Positions 32,167 through 41,379 of a DNA stretch of 64,000 nt are shown one piece after another. Where the stretch lies: positions 1 to 64,000 of the forward strand of contig CACXMM010000003.1 of NCBI GenBank assembly GCA_902768785.1, in the 5' to 3' direction. The stretch's first letter is position 1; each line of letters starts with the position of its first letter. The translations under genes were made by a program, and so were the position numbers. The notes beneath the pieces were generated by a model. It ran no database searches. It saw nothing but the letters and a program-made list of their open reading frames with translations, and had not been told where the DNA came from. This DNA is from an uncultured Prevotellaceae bacterium (GTDB taxonomy: Bacteria; Bacteroidota; Bacteroidia; Bacteroidales; Bacteroidaceae).

Positions 32167-33690
32167 TTATCTGATCCACTTCTTCCCGTTCTGGATATAG
32201 ACACTGTGCCTTCCCGGCATATTTGTCAGCTTGTATCCTTGGAGTGAATAGTAAGTAGCGTTGTCTGTAGGGATCATGGCTACGTTCTTGATTCCTGTCG
32301 TTACATCCCAGGAGTAGGTCACCTGGTAGGATTTCTCGATGACAGGACTCAGGTCAGCATCTGTAGCCATAACCGTCTGGTTGGTGCGTGTCTTGGTGAA
32401 CGAACAGTCGATGAACTTGATGTCTTTGCAGAAGAACATCCGGATACCGTTGCGATGCGAGATGTTCACACGGTCGAAGGTGACATCATAGACGTAGCTC
32501 TCGGGGCGTCCGTAGATCATGATACCGTTATAATTCTTGTCGTTACTGTTCTTGGTGTTGTAACCGGTAGCCGTCACGTTCTGTATCAGGATGTTATGGT
32601 ATTCGGGTGTCGTACTCTTCTTCGTCTCAGGCGAAGCCTCGGCAGCCTCAGGACTATCGGGCACCTTGTCATACCATGCCGTGATCTGGATTGGAGTGGC
32701 CACGTTTGTCATGGTACAGTTCCGGAAGATGATGTCGTGCACATCACCGCTACGGTCGGTATTCGACTTCAGGCGGAAACCGCAGTCGGTCCCCTCGAAG
32801 GTGATATCTTCATAGATGATGTGGTGCATGTTCTTTGTATAACTGCCCAAGGATGCACCATGACCGGCTTTGAACTGACAGTTCCATACATGGATATACT
32901 GCGCATCGGAGTCGGTCACCACATTGTCATCACCCGTATCGATGAGGCAGTTGTAGATGTTGACATACTGAGTCCAGATAGGTACGCCGTCGGTGTTATG
33001 GGAGGGATCGGCAGCCGATGAGGCCGGTGCAATGATATCCACGTCATGGATGGTGGCGTGGGCACCCTTTCCCGACTGTCCCACCGTGAGGTTGGTGCCT
33101 GGTGCATTCTGGATGCGGAAGTGACGGAACAGGTAACGTTGTCCTTGGTGGAAACGGATGATCGAGCCTCGTTGCAATCCCGACTCTTTCTTCTCTACGG
33201 CATCCCACCAGGGTCCTCCCTGTCCTTCGATGATGGAGGTCTCCCTGCTCTCTCCTTCAATGATAATATCGGAAGCATTGCTCTTTCCTGTGATGTAAGG
33301 TGTCTTGATGGTGTGGTCGGGCTGATCCTGATAGGCTAACAGCTTCAGGGTAGCATTGGCAGAGAGATGGAGGATGGTCTTCGACCCGATGGTGATCCTT
33401 CCGAACAGCCACTCACCGGCAGGGATGACAACCATACCGCCACCGGCTTTGCTGGCAGCATCGAGTGCGGCCTGTATGGCCTTGGTGTTGTCTGCTGAGG
33501 ATACACTGGCACCATAGTCTGTAATCGTGAAGGTGTTGGCTGTTGTGATGGCAGGCAGCTGTGGCAGTTGCACGGCATTCCAGCCCTCGGGGGTGTTCTG
33601 CTCTTTCGCTTCCTGTTCGGTACCTTCAGCATGGGCAAAAGCCGGCAATAGTGAAAAGAGAAGAATTAGAGTTTTGACCAATAGTTTCAT
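32167..33690 (-). CDS. GH28 polygalacturonase-like protein with C-terminal sorting-type tail
   Basis: A 507-residue exported beta-helix enzyme. GH28 motifs are present in order: NTDGVPIW, DTGDDNV, GHGASLGS and the RLK (normally RIK) segment FRLKSNTDR. These correspond to the catalytic Asp residues, the GHG His and the substrate-binding Arg/Lys. It hydrolyses alpha-1,4-galacturonosyl links in homogalacturonan or xylogalacturonan. The C-terminus reads YYSLQGYKL then GRHSVYIQNGKKWIR, a tail shared by other secreted enzymes here. It is 15 bases upstream of the GH3 gene in the same operon. A large hairpin separates it from the upstream lipoprotein gene. Confidence 0.92.
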   Translation of the reverse strand: MKLLVKTLILLFSLLPAFAHAEGTEQEAKEQNTPEGWNAVQLPQLPAITTANTFTITDYGASVSSADNTKAIQAALDAASKAGGGMVVIPAGEWLFGRITIGSKTILHLSANATLKLLAYQDQPDHTIKTPYITGKSNASDIIIEGESRETSIIEGQGGPWWDAVEKKESGLQRGSIIRFHQGQRYLFRHFRIQNAPGTNLTVGQSGKGAHATIHDVDIIAPASSAADPSHNTDGVPIWTQYVNIYNCLIDTGDDNVVTDSDAQYIHVWNCQFKAGHGASLGSYTKNMHHIIYEDITFEGTDCGFRLKSNTDRSGDVHDIIFRNCTMTNVATPIQITAWYDKVPDSPEAAEASPETKKSTTPEYHNILIQNVTATGYNTKNSNDKNYNGIMIYGRPESYVYDVTFDRVNISHRNGIRMFFCKDIKFIDCSFTKTRTNQTVMATDADLSPVIEKSYQVTYSWDVTTGIKNVAMIPTDNATYYSLQGYKLTNMPGRHSVYIQNGKKWIR

Positions 33691-33745
33691 AAAAGTGTTT
33701 GTTATTGTTCATTCACTTGAAAAATAGTTGGAATATATATGGAAG

Positions 33746-33819
33746 AAGAGGGTGTGTCAAAATGATTGACGGGTTGCCCAGGGGCAAAGCGCATTCCCTC
33801 AATTTTGACACACCCTCTT
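33746..33819 (-). terminator. Large intercistronic hairpin inside the susC operon
   Basis: 18-bp perfect arms (AAGAGGGTGTGTCAAAAT and its complement at 33802-33819) enclose an inner TTGCCC/GGGCAA stem. There is no strong T-run on the minus strand, so it may act in mRNA processing, stability or partial termination between the lipoprotein gene and the GH28 gene. Confidence 0.65.
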
Positions 33820-33843
33820 ATGATGTTAAAAGGATCGGATCAC

Positions 33844-35526
33844 TTAAGGAATCCAGCGAGGATCACCCACCTTTGCCTTGATGGCATCGGCATTGATGAG
33901 TGTATAGTCACCAGGCATCAGCTCACCTTCCGGATTCGGATTCTTGAATGTTCCCTTGGTATCCGTTGACAACGTTGTGCCCTCAAAGGCATTGTTGGGT
34001 GTGCCGTCTTCCTTCATGGCCCAGATGAGGTCACTGGTGAAGAACACATTGGCGGCAGTGGGTACAACGGTACCCGACCATCCCTTAATACCTTCCTGGG
34101 GAGCAGTGTGCACCTCACCGCAAGAGCCGTAGATACAGTTCTTGATGGTGATGCCACCCTTCCATTCTTTCTCCTGCAGCTCAATCAGTCCTCTGCTCGC
34201 TCCGGCGAAGTAGGCGAAGGTACAGTTCTCGATGGTTGCAGTACCACAGGGGATATCCTTGCTCTTCGTGTTAACGAACAGACGCACACAGTTCGCGAAG
34301 GTAGAGTTCGTCACCTTGATGTTCTTGATGGCAGCGCCGTTGTTGTCAACGTTGGTGATACCATAACCGCCAATATATTCGAAGATACAGTCATCGGCGA
34401 TAAAGCTCTCCACCACGTTGGTGCCGCGGATACGCAGCACACCGCGCTTGTAGCGTACCTCACAGCTCTTCAGGGAGACGGTGCCGATCACGGCGTCGCT
34501 GTTCTGGTTGAAGAGATAGGTACCGCCGTAGTTGCTGCTGTTCTTCGGCTTGCTTTCATCATCAGTGAAGGTGATCTTCTCGAAGGAGATACCACCGAGG
34601 TTAACGCCGTTGACGAGATTGAAGTTTCCTGTCACGTTCCAGATGGCGTTGCCTTTCAGGGTCAGACCCGTCACGAACTTCAGCGTTCCAGCCGTGGTGG
34701 GTAGGTTCACAGTCTCTAAACGGTAGTTCATGCCACCCTGCAGGATGATGTTGATGTCTTTGTCGGGATACAGGGCGACGATGGAGTCGATGCTGGTGGT
34801 GTTGATCCACTTCAGACTCTCTTTCTCCGTCAGACCACGCAGGTCAACCACCTCACCGTCATAGCTCTCGGAAGCCACGGTGGTGATGCGTTTCTTTCCC
34901 TGGTAGTTGCCGTTGGCATATGCTTCCACACGGTAGGTGGTCTTCGGCTCTAAGTTACCGATGATCTTCTGTGCGGCCGCATTGTCCTCGGCAGTCACAT
35001 CCACCTCACCAATCACCTCGTTGTCCTCATCCTTGATGATGCGCAGCTTGTCGTAGCTCACACCCTCAGCCCATCTGACACGTGCCTGGATGTCGATGAG
35101 GTCGCTGGTGGACGGGGTTAACAGACTCGTCGGGAAGTCGAGAGTTGTCGTTGTCAGTGTGAACGGCTTGGAGCTCAGTCCTGACTGCGTATTCGAAGAG
35201 CTCAGGCTGATGTTGTACTCCATGTCATACTGCAAGTTGTCGAAACGATAGAAGGTGGTGTCGGTGGTCACCTCACGGGTGTCGCTACCGTCGGATGCTT
35301 CTATCTTCACCGTATATTGATTGGCGCTGGTGTAGTTGTCCCACTTGATAATCATATAAGGTGAGTCATTGTCATCAAGTCCTTGCTCAATGTTATCGTC
35401 GGCGTTGATGACCGGACGGAACAGGGCATCGGCAGCAGGCAGGTCGTCATCACTACAGCTGACGAATGTTCCCATTCCTGTCGTTACTGCCATCAGCAGC
35501 AAAAAGGATTTCAATATCTTTTTCAT
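33844..35526 (-). CDS. PUL surface lipoprotein (DUF4957/DUF5123-like)
   Basis: A 560-residue lipoprotein with lipobox FVSC (residues about 21-24) and an acidic SCSDDDLPAADA start typical of surface-exposed Bacteroidetes lipoproteins. Fibronectin-like strands occupy about 50-220 (MIIKWDNYTSANQYTVKIEA, YDKLRIIKDEDNEVIGEV). From about 230 a beta-helix follows (LKFVTGLTLKGNAIWNVTGN, IGTVSLKSCEVRYKRGVLRI), with the DUF4957/DUF5123 layout seen next to SusD in pectin loci. It occupies the SusE/F-like position and probably binds pectic glycans at the cell surface. Domain names are from memory of the family. Confidence 0.82.
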   Translation of the reverse strand: MKKILKSFLLLMAVTTGMGTFVSCSDDDLPAADALFRPVINADDNIEQGLDDNDSPYMIIKWDNYTSANQYTVKIEASDGSDTREVTTDTTFYRFDNLQYDMEYNISLSSSNTQSGLSSKPFTLTTTTLDFPTSLLTPSTSDLIDIQARVRWAEGVSYDKLRIIKDEDNEVIGEVDVTAEDNAAAQKIIGNLEPKTTYRVEAYANGNYQGKKRITTVASESYDGEVVDLRGLTEKESLKWINTTSIDSIVALYPDKDINIILQGGMNYRLETVNLPTTAGTLKFVTGLTLKGNAIWNVTGNFNLVNGVNLGGISFEKITFTDDESKPKNSSNYGGTYLFNQNSDAVIGTVSLKSCEVRYKRGVLRIRGTNVVESFIADDCIFEYIGGYGITNVDNNGAAIKNIKVTNSTFANCVRLFVNTKSKDIPCGTATIENCTFAYFAGASRGLIELQEKEWKGGITIKNCIYGSCGEVHTAPQEGIKGWSGTVVPTAANVFFTSDLIWAMKEDGTPNNAFEGTTLSTDTKGTFKNPNPEGELMPGDYTLINADAIKAKVGDPRWIP

Positions 35527-35553
35527 ATTCTCTTATTCTTTATGGGTTATTGA

Positions 35554-37737
35554 TTACCAGTTCTCTGTGACGATGGTGGCCACATCCACATTGATGCCTT
35601 CTCCCATCTGAGTGCTTGAGAAGCAATAGCCGTCGTTGTTCAGTACTTCACTGGCATTGAGGGTGGTGATACCGATCGGCAGGATGTAAGGAACGATGCC
35701 ATTGCCTTTCAGTGCACCGTTGGAGTAACCACGATACAGACGGGTAGCATAGTCGCTGGCCTGATAGACATCGGTACGGGTTACACCTGAGGGATCACCC
35801 TTGGTAATGGTGAACTCCACATTGTTCGGAGCGGTTCCCAAAGCATAGGTGACGGTGCCGGCGTCTTTGTTCTCAGTCTTACTTCCAGTAGTGCCGTAGT
35901 CAACACCTTTGTAAGAATAGGTGCGCGTGCGCTTGATGAGCTGTGAACCCCAGTTCACGGATGCCCATCCGTCGGCGGTCATCGTAGCATCGTCGTATTC
36001 CACCTTGTATTTGGTGTTATACCACTTGATATCCGTTCTCAGGTTATCGTGGCCCTGCTTGGCATACCACAGTTTGTTGGCCCAGTTGGCATACTGAGGA
36101 ACCTCAGGATAGTCTCTCAGGACTTGTGCCAGGGCAGCCTCGTCTTTCTCGATGTCGGCGTAGTAGTGGTTGATACCCCATACGAGCATGGTACGCATAG
36201 CTTGCTCGATCTTCTGGGCATAGAGATTCCAACGGACGAGGTCGAACTTACGCAGTCCCTCACCACCGAACTCCCAAGCGCGCTCGTTGACGATGGCATT
36301 GAAGAAAGCTTCCTTGCTGTTGAGGGCACTCACGTAGCTGGTGACGTCGGTGTCGAAGGTAGGACTGTTCCTGAAGGCGCGGGTACGTACCTTTGTCAGA
36401 CAATCCTTGGCCAGTGCGGTAGGACCATTCAGCTCATTCTCTGCCTCGGCGAGCATCAGCAGGATATCCGACCAGCGCATCAGCGGGAAGTTGATACCGG
36501 TACCCTTGGAAGAGTCCTTACCCAGGGCCTTGGCAGCCAGAGCACGGTCCCATTTGCCTACCTTGATTCCCGTTGCAGCGGCAGCGGCTACGGTGTCGGC
36601 CTGGTGGTTATAGTTGGCGCAGGTGATCTCACGACGGTAGTCGTTGTCGGCAAATGACATGTAGTAGGAGGGAGTCAGACCCACCTGGATGGTGGTGCTA
36701 CCATTCGAACAGCCATTGGTGTTCGGCACACCGAAGCTCCAGCCAATATCACCACCGTAGTTTTGTACGAAGGCTACCTCTGCCAGTACCTCACTGTTGT
36801 TCACCACAGTGTAGTTCATCTCGTTCTCGAAAGCTGTGTAGTAGTCGGGATTCAGTTCGCGGTTCTTCAGCTGGATGATCTTCTGACAGTAGTCCTTGGC
36901 CATCTGCACATAGTCGTTGTGCGTATGGGCAGTCACCTCAGTACCGTTCAGACTCTTGTAGGTAACAGAGAGAGAGTCGGCATTGATGTCGAGATAATCA
37001 TCAGCACGCTTCATCGTACCATCGCTGGTCAGACCGTAGCCGGCGCGGAACAGGGCCAGACGGGCAATCAGACCGATGGCAAAGTCACGGTTCATACGCT
37101 CGATACCACCCGTGTTCACATCACTCCATTTCATGTTCGGCTCGATGTCCACGAGCTGCTGGAGACAACGGCTGTAGATCACGTTCTTGTCGGTACGGGG
37201 CTTGTCGATCACATCACCCCACTTGGCAGCCTCATCATAGTAGGGAACATCGCCCCAGAGACCGCACATCAGATAATAGCGGAATGCTTTCAGACAAGTT
37301 GCCTCGCCTTTGATCTGCTGCATCTCATCCTGATTGCCAATGGCGCTGTTGTCGATACCGGCACGCACCTGGTTGGCACGCTCGATGGCTTGCAGGTTGT
37401 TGTTCCATGCGTTATACACATCGTTGAAACCCGTGATGGCGGGACCTTGCAATGACCAAACGGCACGACGGTCGCTGGCGGGCACACCTGCCGACGGCAC
37501 TTCTGCCTCCACATCGGTATTCTGCATCCATACACCGCACATACGTGAGGTATAGGGGTCTTCGCAGAACAGGATATATACGCCGTTGATGGCATTTGTC
37601 GCAAACTCTGTTGAAGAGAAGACCATCGTCTGGTCCATTTGTGATGGAGACGATACGTCCAAGGTATCACTGCACGAAGTGGTCAGTGCCAGTGCTCCAA
37701 CAGCTGCTATAGCTATAATTTTATTCTTCAGTTTCAT
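35554..37737 (-). CDS. SusD/RagB-family glycan-binding lipoprotein
   Basis: About 727 residues with a lipobox LTTSC (AVGALALTTSC); the ATG at 37737 starts the signal peptide and is preferred to one at 37764. SusD features: NAWNNNLQAIERANQVRAG (TPR region), CLKAFRYYLMCGLWGDVPYY, MRWSDILLMLAEAENEL and NERAWEFGGEGLRKFDLVRW. It caps the SusC barrel and captures oligosaccharides at the cell surface. It is longer than typical SusD (about 550), the excess lying in the C-terminal half. It is the second gene of the operon, 36 bases after susC. Confidence 0.96.
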   Translation of the reverse strand: MKLKNKIIAIAAVGALALTTSCSDTLDVSSPSQMDQTMVFSSTEFATNAINGVYILFCEDPYTSRMCGVWMQNTDVEAEVPSAGVPASDRRAVWSLQGPAITGFNDVYNAWNNNLQAIERANQVRAGIDNSAIGNQDEMQQIKGEATCLKAFRYYLMCGLWGDVPYYDEAAKWGDVIDKPRTDKNVIYSRCLQQLVDIEPNMKWSDVNTGGIERMNRDFAIGLIARLALFRAGYGLTSDGTMKRADDYLDINADSLSVTYKSLNGTEVTAHTHNDYVQMAKDYCQKIIQLKNRELNPDYYTAFENEMNYTVVNNSEVLAEVAFVQNYGGDIGWSFGVPNTNGCSNGSTTIQVGLTPSYYMSFADNDYRREITCANYNHQADTVAAAAATGIKVGKWDRALAAKALGKDSSKGTGINFPLMRWSDILLMLAEAENELNGPTALAKDCLTKVRTRAFRNSPTFDTDVTSYVSALNSKEAFFNAIVNERAWEFGGEGLRKFDLVRWNLYAQKIEQAMRTMLVWGINHYYADIEKDEAALAQVLRDYPEVPQYANWANKLWYAKQGHDNLRTDIKWYNTKYKVEYDDATMTADGWASVNWGSQLIKRTRTYSYKGVDYGTTGSKTENKDAGTVTYALGTAPNNVEFTITKGDPSGVTRTDVYQASDYATRLYRGYSNGALKGNGIVPYILPIGITTLNASEVLNNDGYCFSSTQMGEGINVDVATIVTENW

Positions 37738-37773
37738 ATCTTCTTTTCTTGATGCTAAATTCATAATTCATCA

Positions 37774-40700
37774 TTACAGCGTAACGTTCACACCAAAGGT
37801 GAATGAACGGCTCTTAGGATAAGAGGAGAAATCGATACCTGGGGTGAGACCAGAGTAGCTGGAGTTACGTACGTAAGAGCTAACCTCGGGGTCGAAGCCC
37901 GGATAATTGGTAAAGATGAGCAGGTTCGTGCCTGTTGCATAAACACGCAGACGCTGTACGCCGAACGACTTGGTGAGCTTGGCGGGCAGGGTGTAACCAA
38001 TGGTCACGCTCTGCAGACGCAGGAATGAAGCATCGTCCAAAGCCCAGTCGGTGGGAACCACCACGGCATCACCTGTAGAGAACGGGCTCCACATCTCCTT
38101 GGCCGATTGTCCGTTGCCACCCTCGTTCCAGTAAGCCAGCTCCTCGAGTGTCCTCAGCAGCTGTCCGTTCTCTGGATTCATGTAAGAGTAGGAGTTGGCC
38201 TGACGCATGGTATTGCGCATATTCGGGTATGTACCCGCACGGTAGCGTGAACTGGTCTGGATCTTGTTGGCATTGTAGATATCGTTGCCCACGGTGAAAG
38301 TGAAGTTCACGTTGAAGTCGAAGTCATATAATGTTCCACTCAAGCCGAAACCGCCGGAGAAGTCTGCGTTGGTGTCACCGATTACGGTGATATCGTTGGT
38401 ATCTACCACACCGTCACCGTTCAGGTCCTTCAGCTTCATCGTACCCGGACGGATACCGATGCGGCCACCGAGGAGGGCTGTGGTGGGAACACCTTCTTTT
38501 AAGACATAGGTGTTCGTGCCGGCATCATAGCTCTGGAAGTCGTTGGTGGTATAGTAACCATCACTCTTCCATCCATAAACCAGTCCGATAGGATCGCCCA
38601 CGCGGACGATGTAGTCCTGCTGGTTCTTGTTGTCGGTGCTGGCCCATCCCGACTGGAAGGTCATCTGCTGGATACCCTCGGCGAGGCTCTTCACGTTCGA
38701 CTTATCGAAGCCGATGTTGAAGTTGGCGTTCAGTGAGAAGTTCTTCTTCTGGAAGAGTACGGCATTCAAGGTCAGCTCCACACCCTTATTGCTGGTAGAG
38801 GCGGAGTTCTCATAGACTGAGGTGTAACCTGGAGCAGCCACGGAGTGATTGATGAGCAGGTCGTCGGTGCTGTTCCAATAGACATCGATGTTACCGCTCA
38901 GACGCTCACGGAAGAATCCGAAGTCGAGACCGATGTTACGGGTTGTTCTCTTCTCCCAGGTGATGAACGGGTTGGCAAGGACGTTGGTCACGGACAGTGC
39001 CACGTTCGGGGTCTCACCCACACCATAGGACTTAGATCCTGAATAGTACTGGAAGAGCTGCTGGAAGGTGTTGTTGCTGATCTTGTTGTTACCTACCTTA
39101 CCATAGGAAACACGGAGCTTCAGGTTAGACAGCCATTTCGATGCACCTTGCATCCAGGGCTCCTCGATGATACGCCAAGAGGCGGCGGCAGCGGGGAAGA
39201 AGCCCCACTGATGTCCGTGGGCGAACTTCGAGCTACCATCCTCACGGAAGGTCAGGGTGAGCAGGTAACGGTCGAGGAGAGTATAGTTCAGACGACCGAA
39301 GAAAGAGATGGTGTTGTCATCAGCGTTCACATAGCTTCGTGTCTGTGACTCGTTGATCTTTCCAGAACCGAAGTTGGCGAACACATCTTCTGCCGTGTAT
39401 GCCTTACTGAAATTGTTGGCACCCATGGCACTGTAGTCACTTCTCACGGAGCGGTACTCCTGACCGGCCATTACGTTGAAGTGATGGATCTTGTTCAGCT
39501 TGAAGTCGTAGTTCACGTTCGCACTCTCACGGATGGTGCGCTGGTTGGTCTTGGTCCAGTCGGCCAGTGGCAGACCACCTACGTAGGAGGCTTGTGTGGT
39601 GGTGGAACCGTACCAGTTCCTTACCTCATTGAATCCGTAGTCATAACCACCTTCGACATGTGCTTTCAGACCTTTCAGCGGAGTGGTCCAGTCGAGGGCT
39701 CCGTTGAAACGGAAGGTGCGGTTCAGACGCTTACGCCAGTACTGCTCCGACTGCTCAGAGAGTGACATGTTGGCACGCTGCCACTCGTTGATCTCATCGT
39801 CGGACATATTCCCGAAATCGGGGGTGATGAACTCGGAGAGACCCTTGGTGGCCACGCCATAGAGGGCATTCTCGGTACGTACCTTATAAGTACCACCCTG
39901 TGTACCCTGACCGTTGGCGATCTGATCGGTCACGCTGGCCTTCAACGAGAACTTCAGACTCTTGTTGATATCATGATTCAGCTTTGCCATGAAAGCGTAA
40001 CGGCTGAAGTCGTTGTTCACCATCAAACCACCATTGTAGTCGTAGGTGCCGGAGATGGAGAACTTGGTCTTGTCGTTACCTCCGTTCAGGCTCACGTTAT
40101 GGCTCTGGGAGAGAACGTTCTGTCCGAACATGTCTTCCTGCCAGTCGATAGGCTTGATGCTCTTATAGAGGTAGAGGTCATCGTAGGTACCGAACTGCTT
40201 GTAGAAAGAGTTCAGCTCGCTGGAGCCGCCCAACAGACGATACTCGTAGTTAGACATCACATAGTCGTAGGTGTCCATCGTCTTCAGGCGCTTCGACACG
40301 GTCTTCGTCTGCAGGAATCCGTTGTAGTTGATCGTGGTCTTTCCACCCTTGGCGTTCTTCGTGGTAATCAGGATAACACCATTGGCACCCTGGGCACCGT
40401 AGATAGCTGTGGAGGAAGCATCCTTCAACACCGTGATATCCTCGATGTCGTTGGGGGAGATGTCGCTGATCGTTGAGGTCTGGAAACCGTCCACCACATA
40501 CAGCGGACTGTTGTCACCCGTAATAGAACCGCCACCACGTACGCGGATCAGAATCTCTGCGTCGGGGGAACCGTCGGTGGTCGTCACCTGCACACCTGCC
40601 ATCTTACCTGTCAGGGCCTCGCTGACGTTCGCCACGGGAACTTTCACCAGGTCCTGTCCTTTCACGGTTGCCACAGAACCTGTTAAATCCTTCTTACGCG

Positions 40701-41064
40701 CTGTACCGTATCCGATCACCACCACATCGTTCAGTGCAGTGGCCTCATCTTCCAGGACAACGTCAATCGTACTCTTTCCGGCTGCATTGACAGTCTTGGT
40801 CTTCATACCGATGTAGGAGATCACCAAGACCTGCTTGCCAGTTGTCTTAATCGTGAAGTTTCCATCAAAGTCGGTCACGGCACCGGCTTGCGTACCTTCT
40901 TCCTTCACAGTGGCACCGATCACGGCCTCACCGCTGGAATCCTTCACTGTTCCTTTGATAGTCTGCGCCTGTATCGCGCCCGCAATCATTGCGAACAAGA
41001 CAAGAAGCATGAATTTCCGAGATTGCATGGCAATGCTTCGAAAAGTTTTCAAATTACCAGTCAT
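37774..41064 (-). CDS. SusC/RagA-family TonB-dependent transporter
   Basis: A 1096-residue outer-membrane importer. After the signal peptide (which fits best from the inner ATG at 41028: MQSRKFMLLVLFAMIAGA) comes a carboxypeptidase-regulatory-like domain (TIKGTVKDSSGEAVIGATVK), then the plug (ALNDVVVIGYGTARKKDLTG, SEALTGKMAGVQV, DISPNDIEDITVLKDASSTA) and a 22-strand barrel ending in FTFGVNVTL. It takes up pectic oligosaccharides with SusD using TonB energy. Strong own promoter; first gene of susC-susD-lipoprotein-GH28-GH3. Confidence 0.97.
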   Translation of the reverse strand: MTGNLKTFRSIAMQSRKFMLLVLFAMIAGAIQAQTIKGTVKDSSGEAVIGATVKEEGTQAGAVTDFDGNFTIKTTGKQVLVISYIGMKTKTVNAAGKSTIDVVLEDEATALNDVVVIGYGTARKKDLTGSVATVKGQDLVKVPVANVSEALTGKMAGVQVTTTDGSPDAEILIRVRGGGSITGDNSPLYVVDGFQTSTISDISPNDIEDITVLKDASSTAIYGAQGANGVILITTKNAKGGKTTINYNGFLQTKTVSKRLKTMDTYDYVMSNYEYRLLGGSSELNSFYKQFGTYDDLYLYKSIKPIDWQEDMFGQNVLSQSHNVSLNGGNDKTKFSISGTYDYNGGLMVNNDFSRYAFMAKLNHDINKSLKFSLKASVTDQIANGQGTQGGTYKVRTENALYGVATKGLSEFITPDFGNMSDDEINEWQRANMSLSEQSEQYWRKRLNRTFRFNGALDWTTPLKGLKAHVEGGYDYGFNEVRNWYGSTTTQASYVGGLPLADWTKTNQRTIRESANVNYDFKLNKIHHFNVMAGQEYRSVRSDYSAMGANNFSKAYTAEDVFANFGSGKINESQTRSYVNADDNTISFFGRLNYTLLDRYLLTLTFREDGSSKFAHGHQWGFFPAAAASWRIIEEPWMQGASKWLSNLKLRVSYGKVGNNKISNNTFQQLFQYYSGSKSYGVGETPNVALSVTNVLANPFITWEKRTTRNIGLDFGFFRERLSGNIDVYWNSTDDLLINHSVAAPGYTSVYENSASTSNKGVELTLNAVLFQKKNFSLNANFNIGFDKSNVKSLAEGIQQMTFQSGWASTDNKNQQDYIVRVGDPIGLVYGWKSDGYYTTNDFQSYDAGTNTYVLKEGVPTTALLGGRIGIRPGTMKLKDLNGDGVVDTNDITVIGDTNADFSGGFGLSGTLYDFDFNVNFTFTVGNDIYNANKIQTSSRYRAGTYPNMRNTMRQANSYSYMNPENGQLLRTLEELAYWNEGGNGQSAKEMWSPFSTGDAVVVPTDWALDDASFLRLQSVTIGYTLPAKLTKSFGVQRLRVYATGTNLLIFTNYPGFDPEVSSYVRNSSYSGLTPGIDFSSYPKSRSFTFGVNVTL

Positions 41065-41177
41065 AAATTGTTATTATTAGTTATTAATTAAAATGATATC
41101 ACGCTTGTGATAGGTTTGTTCAAGTAGAATCTGCTTAAGCTAGAATAAAATTCATGATTCATGATTATATCTGTGTG

Positions 41178-41209
41178 CAAAAATACGAAAAAGATTAAAC
41201 TTATGCAAA
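41178..41209 (-). promoter_or_regulatory. Promoter of the susC operon
   Basis: On the minus strand TTTG (41206-41209), 20 bases, TATTTTTG (41178-41185). A near-perfect consensus, with a leader of about 105 bases. Confidence 0.75.
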
Positions 41210-41320
41210 TAATAACCCTGAAAAGCTACGTAAACCTTATCGTAAATAATGCGAAATGTTGGATGGCTTTTTCTTGAGGAAAGGGGCTTTAACAGGCGAC
41301 GATCTGCTCTTGGAATAGAA

Positions 41321-41352
41321 AAAGGTGTATCCTCGGTTGAGGACACACCTTT
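41321..41352 (-). terminator. Terminator of the pectinesterase gene
   Basis: AAAGGTGTATCCTC pairs with GAGGACACACCTTT around GGTT, with one non-Watson-Crick position; on the minus strand the stem is followed by TTTTTCT. It lies 28 bases past the stop at 41380. Confidence 0.85.
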
Positions 41353-41379
41353 AAATTATATAATAATGGAGAATGTTGG

